A stretch of 64,000 bases of DNA from positions 565,501 to 629,500 of the forward strand of contig NC_092878.1 in NCBI RefSeq assembly GCF_028372415.1, in the 5' to 3' direction. The notes under the pieces were generated by a model. The model worked only from the letters and a program-made list of their open reading frames with translations, was not told the DNA's origin and ran no database searches. This DNA is from Notamacropus eugenii. Taxonomy: Eukaryota; Chordata; Mammalia; Diprotodontia; Macropodidae. Shown one piece after another: positions 26,801 to 39,500 of this stretch (its first letter is position 1; each line of letters opens with the position of its first letter). The position numbers were made by a program, and so were the translations under genes.

Positions 26801-29800
26801 TTTAGAATTTCCAGTTACAATGGTGATTTAAAAGTTGTAGAGGAATCTTACCTGTAGGCTAACAAAGCTTTAGAAAGGGCAGCACATTGAATGGTAATCA
26901 ACAAATCTGAAGGTAAGTTGGTCAGAGGGAGAATCAATAAGTGCCTTCATCCAGTGTAGGACTGCACAAAAGCAAACATCCAGAAGCCTGCAGGCATTCT
27001 TGGCAACAGTATAGATAAGTAGGCCCAAAGCTAGCAAGCACTTGGGCTGGGTGTGCTTGTTCTGACGGGGAAGCGGCGTGGGGATTGGAGAGTGGCACCA
27101 TTCTGGCAGAGAAGCTGGAGGGGGAACAAAAGCTGGCTTCACTCTGTGTAGGATGCTTTGGGGGCTTGAATGGCACATGCCCTGACTATCAATACCCTAT
27201 AGGGGCCTGAAGACTCTAATGTTCTCACCCCATATAATCTGGGGTTGTGCTATGATAGTGCTATGTTTACAGGCATACCTGGTGAGGTAGACCTGGATGT
27301 AGGAATCCAGGAAATCGCAGTCAGAACCAAACAGGGTCCAGCTACATCATCCAGGAGTATTGCAGGTGGAAGAGCCTGTCCGTGGCACAAATTCCTATTA
27401 CTAGGAACTGAACTGGAGGTATGAATAAAAAAGAGAGGAAACCAAACATTGAAGAAATCCTGTGTGCCAAGAGATAAACTCATAAGAAAAGAGTGATCCC
27501 ACGATAAGTACAATCACAAGAAAGGGGGAAAATACTTGACCACAAAGACAAGAAGACAATAAGGAAGAAATTAAGCAAGAGATTAAAAATAAAATTACAT
27601 GTGAATAAAAGTTCTTGAGGAAGGAAAGGGGATAAGTAGCTTAGAATAGAAGATTGAAATTCTTACCCAAATGGCTGTTTTTCTTAAAATTAGAGTGGAA
27701 CAAACAAAAGTCAATAACTCTAGGAGACAGTAATACTTATTAGAAGGAAATCCAAAGATCGAAAAAGGTAGAGGATATCGTTAGGTTTCTAATATCAACA
27801 ACAACTGATCTGGAAAACATGTCAAGGAAGAATAAATTGAGTATTATCAGATTCCCTGAAAACCATGACCAAACAAAAAACTTCAACACTATATTTCAAG
27901 AAATCATAAATAAAACTGCCATGATCCATTAGGAGCAGCCCAGTGGCATAGTGGATAGAACACCAAACCTGGAGTCAGGAGGAACTAAGTTCAAATCTGG
28001 CCTCAGATATTTATTAGCTGTGTGACCCCAGGCAAGTCACTTAACCCTGTTGGCATCAGTAAAATGAGGTGGAGAAGGAAATGGCAGACCACTCCAGCAT
28101 ATTTGCCAAGAAAACCACAAATGGGGTCATGAAGAGTCATATGTGACTGGACAACAACTGATCTATTAAAATCAAAGGGTAAAATGAAAATAGGAAAAAA
28201 TCACTGGTGACCTCCTAAAAACAAAAAACCGTAAATTAAAAATGCCTAGGAATGTCATAGTCAAAATCCAGAGCTTCCAGGTTATAAAAAATACAAATAA
28301 CCAGAAAGAAATTTTTAAGTACCAAAGAGCTGTAGTCAGGATCAAATAAAGCTTGACAGCAACTAATAAAGAGGAGAAAATCTTTGAGCATGATATTCCA
28401 AAGAGCAGAAAATAAAGGCTTGCATTCAAGAATTATAAGACTGAGTTTAATCCTAGAAGGGGAAAGTGGACTTCCAATAGAAAATGTCACACTTTCCTGG
28501 TAAGACTAAGTAGATACTTTAAAAAGCAAAGACAGGAGTCAGTAGAAATTTAGGGAGGAGGCTAAAGTTTGATGACAGACTTATGTTTTAAGAAGTGAGA
28601 AGGCAATGTCCCGTCAGAATCCTGATGCCTTCAGAGGTCAGAGAGGACTTTAAATAAGGTAAATCAGGAGATTTTGGATGGTTTTTTTGTTCCTTTTTGA
28701 TAATCTTAAAAGAGGAAAGTAAAGGGAGGGATAAAGGAATACACTAGGAAAGAAATGAGGAAGACAGATTAACTTACTATTTCTCTTAATTAGAGTACAG
28801 TATAAAAAGAAGATTGAGCCCACATGTGTGCACACACAGAGATTTTGGTATAGAATTAGATTAAGCTTATTAGGGAAATGGGCAGGGGCAGAGAAAAGGG
28901 TTGAAGGGAAGTTTAAGAGAAAAGAGTTGGAAAGAAATGGTCACAAGCAAAATGAACTTCCTCTTTGGAGAATGAATTGTAAAGGCGGTATTGAAAAGGA
29001 TCTGGATGAGGTAAAGAGAAGGGCAGTTGAGTGGAACATGATCATTTTAGTTACAGATAATGTTAGTCATATTCTATTTCTTTCACTACCTTCTTTGTAA
29101 GTATGGGACAGGACAAAAAGAAGAAAAACATATAGGAGAATATGAAAGAGGGAAATATACAACAATCATCTACCTTGAATGTGGAAGGGATGAACTGAAC
29201 CATAAAATGGAAGAGGATAGCAGAATGGAGTAGAAAACTAACATAACTCAATGATATGAAGAACACCTAAAACATAAACATTCATACAATATAATATGTG
29301 GTTAAATAACTGACTAGAAAGAATTATATTATTCTTCAGGTGAACTAACAGAAGCATGGGGGGGCAATTGCTATCTCAAACAAAGGAGCTATGTTCAAAG
29401 ACAGCATAGATCATGAATAGTATCAATAGAAAAAAATGAGAAATTGGGGACACCTTATACATATACTCTTGAAGACATAACATCTAAGTGCTTAAAGGGA
29501 ATGTTAATCAAATTACATGGAAAAAGAGACAAGAAAACTATAATTGTGACCCTTTGAAAAAAATTAAACAAGAAAGAAATTAGGGACCTGAGCAGAATTT
29601 TAGGGTGCTATGTTATAGATGCCTTGTGATTACAGAATTAAAAGATGTTTCTGGCACCTTTACAAAAATTGACCATGTGGTAGGGCATGGAAACCTCATA
29701 CACAAATGAAGAATATTAAATACATACTTAATGACCACAATGCAATGAAAGTCCTGATCAATGAAAGGCCTTTAAAGAGAGAAATTAACCTTAATGGATA

Positions 29801-32800
29801 CTAAATAATTTAATCCCTAAGAATTGCTAGGTCATAGAATAAACCCATAGAATCAATAAATAATTTCATCAAAGAGAATAACAACAAAATGAAACCACAT
29901 AGCCAAACTTTTGGGGAGCAATCAAAGGAGCCCTTAGGGAAAATGGACATTTCTAAGTATTTCATTGAGAGAGAAAGAACAGATCAGTGAATTAAGCATG
30001 CAAGGAAGGAAGGAAGAAAAAAGAAAACCTCAACTAAACACAAAATAGAAATTTGGAAAACTCATAGAAGATAAGACAAGAAAAAAATTAAGTTGATAAA
30101 ACTAGAAGCTGTTTAAAAATTAATAAGCTATTAGGAACTTTGATTTTAGGGAATGAGAAGAAAAACAGATTGCCAGTACTGAAAAAGAAGAAAAAGAATT
30201 CATGTCTAATGAAGAGGAAGTAAGGGAATTCATTGGAAGCATTCTGCCAATTATATTCCAACAGAATTGATAAATGGAATGGATGACTTAAAAAAATATA
30301 TCATACTTGCATTAATAGAAGAAATATAAAAATTAAAATTACCTCAGAAAAACATAGAAAATCCATTAATGAATTCTCAGAGTAATATTTATACAAGTGA
30401 ATTCTATCACATATTCAAATGACAGTTTCAATAATTGACAAACTGTAAAAATGGGAAAATAAGGGATATTTATATCATATATATGTACATATACATATGT
30501 ATATCTTCTATAACCCAAATACAATCTTGACACCTAAACCAGAGAGAATTAAATCACAGAAAGAAAACCATAGGCACATATTCCTAGTGAATATTGGCAC
30601 AAAAATATCAAATAATAAGTTGCCAAAAAAGCTGCAGTAAAATATGTAAAAGATTATGCATGATGATCAGGGTAGATATACATACATACATACATACACA
30701 CACACATATATATATATCATGTTAGTTATAAAAACAATAACAATCACATGATAAAAATAATCACAGGAAAAGCTTTTAACAAACTATAACACCCATTTTT
30801 ATTTTTTTAAGGGAGAGAGATAAATGAACTTTTCTTTAATAAATGGTTAATAATATCTAAGACCAAGAGTTCAACATTATATGTAAGGAAGAAGTCCTTT
30901 TCTATAAAATGAGGAATAAGGCAAGGATGTCCTGTATTGTCACTGTTATTTGACCTAACTGCTTAGCTACAGCAGGAAAAAGAGATGAAGGGAATAAGTA
31001 TGGGCGAAGAACAAATGAAAGAATCTTTTTGCAGGTGATATGATGGTTTACTTAGAGAATCCTAGAGATTCAGCTAAAAAGTTAATCGAAACACTTAATA
31101 ACTTAAGTGTCAGTGTATAAAATAAACACATAATTTATCAGACTTCATATATATATATATAAAATCATCTAAACTCAGTAGGAGATGGAAAGAGAAATTT
31201 CAGTCTTATTAATTACAGAATATTTAAAATATTTAGAAGTCCACTAGCCAAGACAGTATCATCAAGGACCCAATCATAATAGGAGGGCCTTCTGTACAGG
31301 TTCTTAGATCTGCTTTTCTAAAAGGAAAAGTAACTTTTGAGGGGTCAGCAATCACTTTAATCAATAATTCTCTTAGTTTAGGGGGAAAAGTCAGCACCCT
31401 GAACTTCAGAGAAGATACAAACAGAGAAATAAAGACCAACAAACAGGGCTTCCAATTGTCTGACCATAAGCAATACATACATCACAGATCAACAGACAGA
31501 GTCAACTATCTGACCATTTCATACGTACATAATTACCAGAGAGAAGCACCAACATCTGGGTTTTCAAAGGGCTGGTGGGTGGGGAGGCTTAGCAGCTTCC
31601 CAGAGTCTCAAGTGGCAAACAAACCTTCTTCCAAAATCTAAGCCCCAAAGTAAAGCCTCACCTCAGAGTTTTTATACACTTTTCAGAGCCAGAGGGCATC
31701 ACAACCCTTGAGAACTAGTGCCTCCTTAGAAATTAACAAAAGGTGTGAGCCTTCCTACAAAACAAATGTCCCCTAATCAAACTTCCTTTAATGAGCAGGC
31801 CCATTAATGGATGGGGAAGATCTTTAACTCTCATAATTACAATTACAAAGATTCATTCAGGAATTAAATGCATACTTTGTCAAAATGGTCTTTGCAGAAA
31901 TATAGACCTAAATGATTGGAGAGACATTAATTGCTTATGGTTAGACTGTACCAAAATAATAAAAATGACAATAGACTAAGGGTCCTTAACTTGAAGTCCA
32001 TAAACTTGGTTTTTCAAATAATTTTGATTTCAAATATTTTGATATAATTGATTTTATTTGTAATCCTGTGTATTTTATTTTATGAATATAAACACATTCC
32101 AAGAGTGGTGTTTGCAGACTTCCCCAGACTACCAAACAGTCCATGATACAATAAGGGTTAGATGAATTTTCTTAAAGACCATACCAGACTACAAAAAGGT
32201 TACCCCACAGAACTTGGAAAAATGATAATAAAATTCATCTGAGTGGGGTGGGGGTTAGGGGGGAGAATGTCAAGAATCTTAAGGAAAATAAACAAATTAG
32301 AAGAATATGGAAAAAATACCTGTCAGATCTATGGATAAGTGAAGAGTTCACGACTGAACAAGATAGAGAAGTCTACAGTAAGTAAAATTGACAGTTTTGT
32401 TTACATAAACTTTTAAAAATTTCTTCAAGGAAAACCAACACAGCTATGATTATAAAAGAAGCAGGTAAATGGGGGAAAGTCTCTGCAGCAAGTTTCTTTG
32501 TTAAAGGTCTTATTTCTAAAACATATAGGGAGAAAGTCTGCAAGTCCTCCAAGGAGAGGAGTGTGATACTTGTAATACATATCATCATGTCTTTCTAGAA
32601 GCAGGCTCTTCCCAGTGGGGATTGCTACTTTTACACATTCATTCAATCATTCTTTTATTCATTCTGTCTTCTTTTTCTTTATTCTCTCAGGTCCTGTAGA
32701 GAAAGTATTAATGGGGTACTTGGTTCCTAAAAGCTGGAAGTTTCATTCATATTTAGAGACAAATAAGATTCACGTTAACTTGGCCATTTTAGTGCGGGAG

Positions 32801-35800
32801 CTGGGACAGAGTGTGGGGATGTTTAGTGGAAACATAAAATGGTACCCATGAGCGATTTAGGGGTGTAGAAACAGACTAGAGGCTAGGGATCCTACCAAAA
32901 TGAGATGAATTCTGGGACTGTAGAGAGTAGCGCTGTTGTAAAGGGAGGGATAAGAGACAGTTCTAGAAGAATTCCCTCCTTTTCTATCTTCTTCTCTTCC
33001 AGCCTGTCAGTGGTCAGTCCCTGGGGAGGGAACTTTTGGTACTTGAAATGGTCCAGCCACCTGATTATTACATATGTAAGGGATGTAAGTAAGGGATAGA
33101 TAGCCTTTGCTTTTTTTCTGACAAAAAAAAAGCTCAATTTCAGCCACTTGAATGTTGAAGGGAGCTTGAGGGGGTGGGGAAATGGAGGCCAGGATAAATA
33201 TCAAGCTCCCCATCAAACTGGCCACGAAATCTATTACCAGAAGCTGTTGAGAGAGCAAAGCACCACCATTTCCATCTGCAAAATGAGCGCTGTAATTACC
33301 CATATCGTGACTGGAAGAAAGTAGGTTGTGGGATCTCTTTCAGTTCTTTCAAACTGCAACTTTCCCAAGGAAAAACCAGGCTTATCATTCTTTTTCTCTG
33401 TATTTCAGAAAAGAGGTGATGATTTTGAAACTGTTTCCTTCTGGCTGTCAAACACATGCCGATTTTTGCACTGTTTGAAGCAATACAGCGGAGAAGAGGT
33501 GAGAATACCTTTCCCTAATATTTCCTGTTCATTTTTAGAAGATCAGATTCAACATGGTTTGGAGCATCAGAAAATATTGTTGAATATTCATTGCACTTGT
33601 ACAATAAGCCCTTGCCTGAGTTCTTCACTCCCATAGTTTATACTCAGAGGCAGTATAGCAGATGAAATACACTTCCCATCACCCAGCTGAAATCTGAAGG
33701 AAGACACTGGAACAGTCTTTGGGAGGACCAAAGACGAGAAGAATGTCTTTTTGGCTATTGCTTTGATGCAGCATTTGTACTGGGCCTGTTTGTAGTTCGG
33801 TGTATTCATCACTTACTTGGTTTTTCTCAAGAGAATTCAATCCAACAAACATTAATGCCGACTATTTCTAAGGTCCTGGAAACACAAAAAGTTTCTCAGC
33901 TTTCCAGGAGGTAGGGCAGACTTTCTCAAGGTTGGAACTTGCCCCCTTATGTGAGTGAGAGGATTCAGAATATTATGCCCAGTGTATACAATGCTAGAAT
34001 TGAAGGGAGAGCCCAAATCAGAGAATATTTAAATTCGGTCATTATTTCTTAGGGGCCTGTGGTGTGTAGCACCTCGTACTAGTCAGTTTGCAAAGATTCA
34101 AAGTTTGGATGAGATAGTCCTTTTTTTGGGGGGGAGGGGGGTGGGTTGGGGAGGAGAGTGGGACTACAATCTGGTAGAGCCATCCTTTTCTTGAGAAAAG
34201 CTCAGAGGCTCCTGGCAGAGGTTGGTGCACCAAAGTGAATGTGACAGATGAACAAGGCCTCTGATTTTTGATACAATGTGTTCCTGGAGAATTGCCATAA
34301 AGGGAATTACAGTAAAGCAAAATCTGGACATTTGGGCATCCCATTGAAATCACTGAGTGAATGAATGGTTAAAGGTGAGAAGAAATGAAATATAGATCAC
34401 CAAGAGCATGAAGTGAACAGAGAAGCAAAACAAGAAGTAGAAAAAAGTGGGAGCTGCCCATGGTTTGCTTGAACCGGTTTAAACTCCCTCATGAAAGCCA
34501 ATTGTTAGATTTTCAGTGTGAGCATCTACACCTGGGAAATTCGCAAATGTGACAAATCAGTTTATTATTATTATGTAATGGAGAAAATGTTAATCATGCA
34601 GATTAAGGCTAAAAGTATTTATTGAATACATTTTCCCTCTGGAGAGCCTGTTGGTAAACATTTCCTGGCACACCTCTGTCTCTTTCTGTGTAGAATTCCA
34701 TTTAAACAAATACTATCAAAATACCCATTTTTGCATAACAAGGCTTTTTCTATGTCAAAGCCACATGCATATCAGTTTGCCTAGTATGGACATAATTGTG
34801 TCTGATAAATGAAAACACTTTAATAACAGATCATCATAAATGCCTTAACATTCAGCCGTGTTTGACAGTGGTCATGTTACTCTGTTTGCAGAGATTAGCG
34901 CTCAGGACTTTTGATATTTTAGTGTACAGTAGTGAAGCTGACATTTTAATTAAAAAGCCCAAGTGTATGCTAAGTCTTGGGATTTTTTACACATCCCTGC
35001 CCTACCCCTCAGTTTTTAATTTTTATTTATTTATTTTGCTTGATGAGAAAAGGTGACAAAGAGCCTTGACTTGCAGGCTGACAAAATTAGATGTGATCCA
35101 GTAGGCAGTTAGAAGTAGAAAAGAGACATGCTGACGATAGTTTCTGAGAGAGATTATTCTAACAAACACAAGCCAGAGAGCCCCTGGACAAGAAGGCTGG
35201 CTAACATGCTGCTACAGTCATCCAGGTGTGCATGGAAAGCCTTAAACCATGGTGGTAGCCACGGAAGTGGAAAGAAATGGAAGAGGGAGGGATCAATTCC
35301 TTTTATCAAGGAAAGAGAAATTGTTCTAAAATTGGAATGAGAAAAATGGTATTTTGCTTCTGGAAAATCAATCTTTCCTTACAAATTTAGGGATTTATGA
35401 AGCACAATACACCTCGTCAGAATGAACACTGCCTCACCAACTTTGATCTGGCTGAGTATCGGCAGGTGCTGAGCGACTTGGCGATTCAGATCTATCAGCA
35501 GCTTGTTCGAGTGTTAGAGAACATCCTTCAGCCAATGATTGGTAAGATTAAAAGGGGAATGAAATACGATTATAATGAGGAATATCATTAGCATGATACT
35601 GGTTTGCGAGGATGCTGTGTTGAAAGTAGGCTCCATCTGTTGTAGCACTCTACAGTAAATAAGTCGTGCGGAATCACCCCCTAGATATTCTTACCTAATA
35701 GCAGATCACCTCCTAAGACAACTAGCCTTTTCCTGTGATCAAAATAAAACGTGTCAGCCCTTGGCAACCTGAGTATTCACCCAAAGTATTCACCTAAATA

Positions 35801-36531
35801 CTCTTCCTAAAGATGGTCTTCCAAGAAATTTAGTTATTAGATTCTACACACAAATTACATAAGGATTTTTGTAATTAAATGTTACTCCATTTGTTATCAC
35901 TAACAAACACTTTGGGTCAGCAATCCAATCAGAAAATTATTAGATAACCTAGATCACTGGTGTCAAACTCAAATAGAAATGGATCCCTGGAATTGTACGT
36001 TCACTTAGAAAACCACAAATTAACATTATCTATGTTATGTTATTTTTTTGCTAAATATTTCTAAATTACATTTTAATCTAGTTCAAAAGTCCTTAGGGCT
36101 GCTTGACATTTGTAGGCAGTGGATTAACTGTCATGGTTAACTGGGGACATCTTTTAGTCACCTTATCTCTATGTTTTTAGTTATCCCAGCACAGTAGGAT
36201 CATAGATTTAGCGCTGGAAGGGACCTTAATCATCAAGACCACCCCTTTATTTTGCAGTTAAGACCAAACCCCAGAAAGGCTAAATCACTGGTGCAGTGTC
36301 ACACAGTTACAAGCAGAGCTAAGATGTGAACCCGGATCCTCTGATGCTTTCTACTGCACCATATTTTTTGGCTTCCTTGTGATATATGCTAAAAGCTTCT
36401 ATCCTTGCAAATCAATTTAAAATCAGTCTAACCTAAGGTTAAGATGTACTTTATAGAAATGATGGAGGCTAAACTTGCTCACTTGCCACAGGCACTTGTT
36501 AATTTGGTGTAGTATAACACACACGCGCACA

Positions 36532-36580
<49 letters not shown>

Positions 36581-39500
36581 TGCAGACTTCCCAATCACTC
36601 AGCACACATTTATTAAGTCTCACCAATGCCCTAGAAGCAGCTAGGTGGTTCAAGAGTTAGACCCATGGACCTGAAGTCAGGAAGACCTGAGTTCAAATCT
36701 GACCTCAGGCACTCACTAGCAGTGTGACCTTGGGCAAGTCACTTAATCTCTGTTTGTCTTAATCCTCTGGATACAGAAATGGCAAACCACTTCAGTATCC
36801 TTGCCAAGAAAACCCATGAACAGTACAGTCCCGTGGCATCACAAAGAGTCAAGAAACAACTGAATAACAACATAGTCTTAGGCTATACTAGGTGCTCAAA
36901 TCAAAATACAACAAATGAAATCATCCCTATGAAAGAAGCTTACATTTTAATAGGAAAGACAAGTACATATGTCAGTATAAATAAGGAAAATATGATGAGG
37001 ATGAATCCCAAATAATTAAATACGGACTAGAGTTGAATCTTGACGGAAGAGTGAGGTTTCTATTGCAAGAAAAGCACATTCCCAGCATGTGGGACAGCCT
37101 GCCAAGGTACTGAGATGAGAGATGGACTATTGTCTGTGAGGGACAGAGAGCAAGTCAGTGTGAGGAGGTTTCAGAGTGTGGGAGGGAGAAGAATGTACCC
37201 TGGGACTGGAAAGAGAGGTTGGAAGCAGGTTGTAAAGGGCTTTTAAAGCTCAACAGAGGAGGCAGCTAGGTGTTGTACTGCGTAGTGCTGGGCCTCAAAT
37301 CAGGCAGACCCACCTTGAGTTCAAATCTATCTCCAGACACTTACTAGTTGCATGACCCTGGGCAAGTCAGTTAACCCTTTTACAACTTAAAAAAAAAGCC
37401 AAACAGAGGAGTTTAAATTTGGTCCTAGAGATAATAGGGAGATATTAGGAAGCCACTGAACTTGAAGTAAGGGAGTAGCATGGTCAAATCATGATGGACT
37501 TGGAATCAGAAAGTCCTAGGTTCAAATCCTGCCTGTTATTTAGGAATAGTTTGACTCTGACCCACTCACTTGACTTTCCTGAGTTTTAGTTTCCTCACTT
37601 AAAAGATAAAGGAGCTGGACTTGATGGCCTCTTTAGAGGCCCTTCCGACTCTGAATCTAGGACTCTAAAATCTTCTGCATTTATGGAAAGTCCCTTAGGC
37701 AGCGCTGTGGAGGCTGGTCTGCAATAGGCCCACAGGCCTGCAGTGTCCGGAGTAGGCTGCAGCTGTGGTCTAGGCATGAGGCGATGAGGCCTGCACTAGG
37801 GGCAGTGGGCAGCGTTAGAGGAGAGAGGGGCTCTGAGAGATGTGATGAGGGCAGAGATGCTAGGCCATGCCAACAGCTTGTGTATGGGTGGTGAGAGAGA
37901 GTGAAGAGGCAGGGACGACAGCTCAGTGCCAGTCTTGGAGACTTTCGACAAGTTTAGAAAGCCAGAAGGCAATGCTTCTTTACCTTGTCCTAATGATGAC
38001 CTAAGAGCTATGTGATTTAAAGTAATGTCCTTGAAACAGTTACTAGGCTGAGATCTGATACCAGATCACAACAGATCTCCCTAATTTGCCTTGGCCACTG
38101 GCAACCCCACTTTAAAAGATGGAGACCCTTTGAAATGATTGAAGACTGTATGACATAATAGGTTTGTAAGGAGCCACAGCAGCTTAAGTATGGTGACTGA
38201 GCAGGTTGTCTTCCTGCTGTTGCTGCCTGCAGGGGGAGTTGTTCCACTTAGCAGAGCAAGACGGTGTGTTTATGTAGGTGCATGCATGAGTGTGAATATG
38301 TGATTCGTGACATTCCCTCCTGAATGTGTGCACTCGTGTGTACATTTATCTGTATATGTGCGACTTGATGTCCTTCTGCATGTGAATGGACAAGTACGTG
38401 CCTTTGAATAGGTGAATGCATGTGGTAAGAACCTGAGGAGAAGAAGAAGCCAAACAGAAATATCAGGCAGTAAAAATTATGAGCTACTAAAAAGAATGTA
38501 CAACTCTAATGTGAAGTCGGGAAGACTAGGCTTCATAAGTTCAAATCTGGCCTCAGACTCTCACTAGCTGTGTGACCCTGGGTAAGTCACTTAATCCTCT
38601 TTGCTTCAGTTCCTCCTCTGTAAAATGAACTGGAGAAGGAAAAGTCAAACCATTCCATGATATTGGAACCCCATTTGGGGTCACCAAGAGTCAGACATGA
38701 CTGAAACAACTGAACAACAACAAAACATAGGTGTATCCTCAACATACTATGCCATGTCAGCCTTCTCCTGTGTTATTTGAGCAAGTTTTCCCCAGTGCTT
38801 TCCCCATTTCCTTTCTTCAGTCTTAATTCTCTTTGCCACCCCCATTTTCCAGAATAGTCACCAATTAACCAACTCTTGGCATGAAGGCTTATGGGGAGCA
38901 TAAAACTCCTCCCTAAGGACCTCTCTGGACTTTGAAAAGATGGAATCTAGTCCTTGGTAGAGACAAGAGAAAGTTTAGCTCAGCCAGCTCTTCTCGTTTC
39001 CATTAATAAAAAAATGGCTTTATTGCCAGTCAAAAAGTTGGCTTTTGACCTCTACACCATTCCCAGTTTCGATTGCAGGTGCAAGCTAAGGAACTGAAAA
39101 GAATCCAGTTAGTGGGTAGGCATTAAAGGCAGAAAGGAAAAGATTTTGAATTAATTGTACCAAGCAAACTCTTCATCAAGACTGCCCCCAAGTTCCCTGC
39201 TTCTTTTTTTATATGACCATTTGTCCTTCTCGTTCTGACATGACTGTGGCATGCAAAAGACCTGCTACTACAGTATTTTCTGTGATGTTCATTTGTTTTC
39301 CTTCATTAGTGTGACTGGGAATTAGAAAACAATGTCCAATGAGAGCCTGGGCAAGTTTAGATGACATTTTTGAAAAGACAAGTCATGCACAAATAATGTA
39401 ACAAGCATTAAATTTTCTTTGCATCGTTGACATTTTCCTGAAGTTAAATTGGGCTTTCAGCTGTGTGATGAGGAAAAATTCAAAGGAGGTTGTTGCTTTG

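Larger units (their letters stand above)
27400..32545 (+). mobile_element. Degenerate near-full-length LINE-1 (ORF1 and ORF2), with nested insertions
   Basis: LINE-1 in the 7.4 kb MYO5A intron, sense to the gene. ORF1 traces start near 27421 (atgaataaaaaagagagg) and include [16 protein letters not shown] at about 27840-27890. ORF2 reverse transcriptase shows [16 protein letters not shown] at 30913-30960, and [12 protein letters not shown] at 31028-31063 where an active element would have FADD. The C-terminal part GKMIIKFI lies near 32214-32240, and the 3' end is truncated near 32545. Many stops and indels; inactive. A CORE-SINE (27930-28159), an insertion at about 31255-31865 and a hAT-like element (about 31976-32178) interrupt it. 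Upstream sequence 26870-27400 may be its 5' UTR. Confidence 0.85.
36585..37485 (-). repeat. L2 LINE, antisense, split by two SINEs
   Basis: A reversed L2 3' end (gcacacatttattaagtc) precedes the first SINE. It resumes at ctaggtgctcaaatcaaaat and runs on through gagtggggt-like L2 phrases to 'atagggagatattaggaagc...gagtagcatggtcaaatc'. The SINEs at 36635-36873 and 37258-37396 split it. Confidence 0.7.

Noticed and set aside
27930-28159. tRNA-like heads of SINEs considered as tRNA genes
   Set aside because: They are tRNA-derived promoters inside SINEs with no complete cloverleaf; no genuine tRNA gene was recognised in the window.
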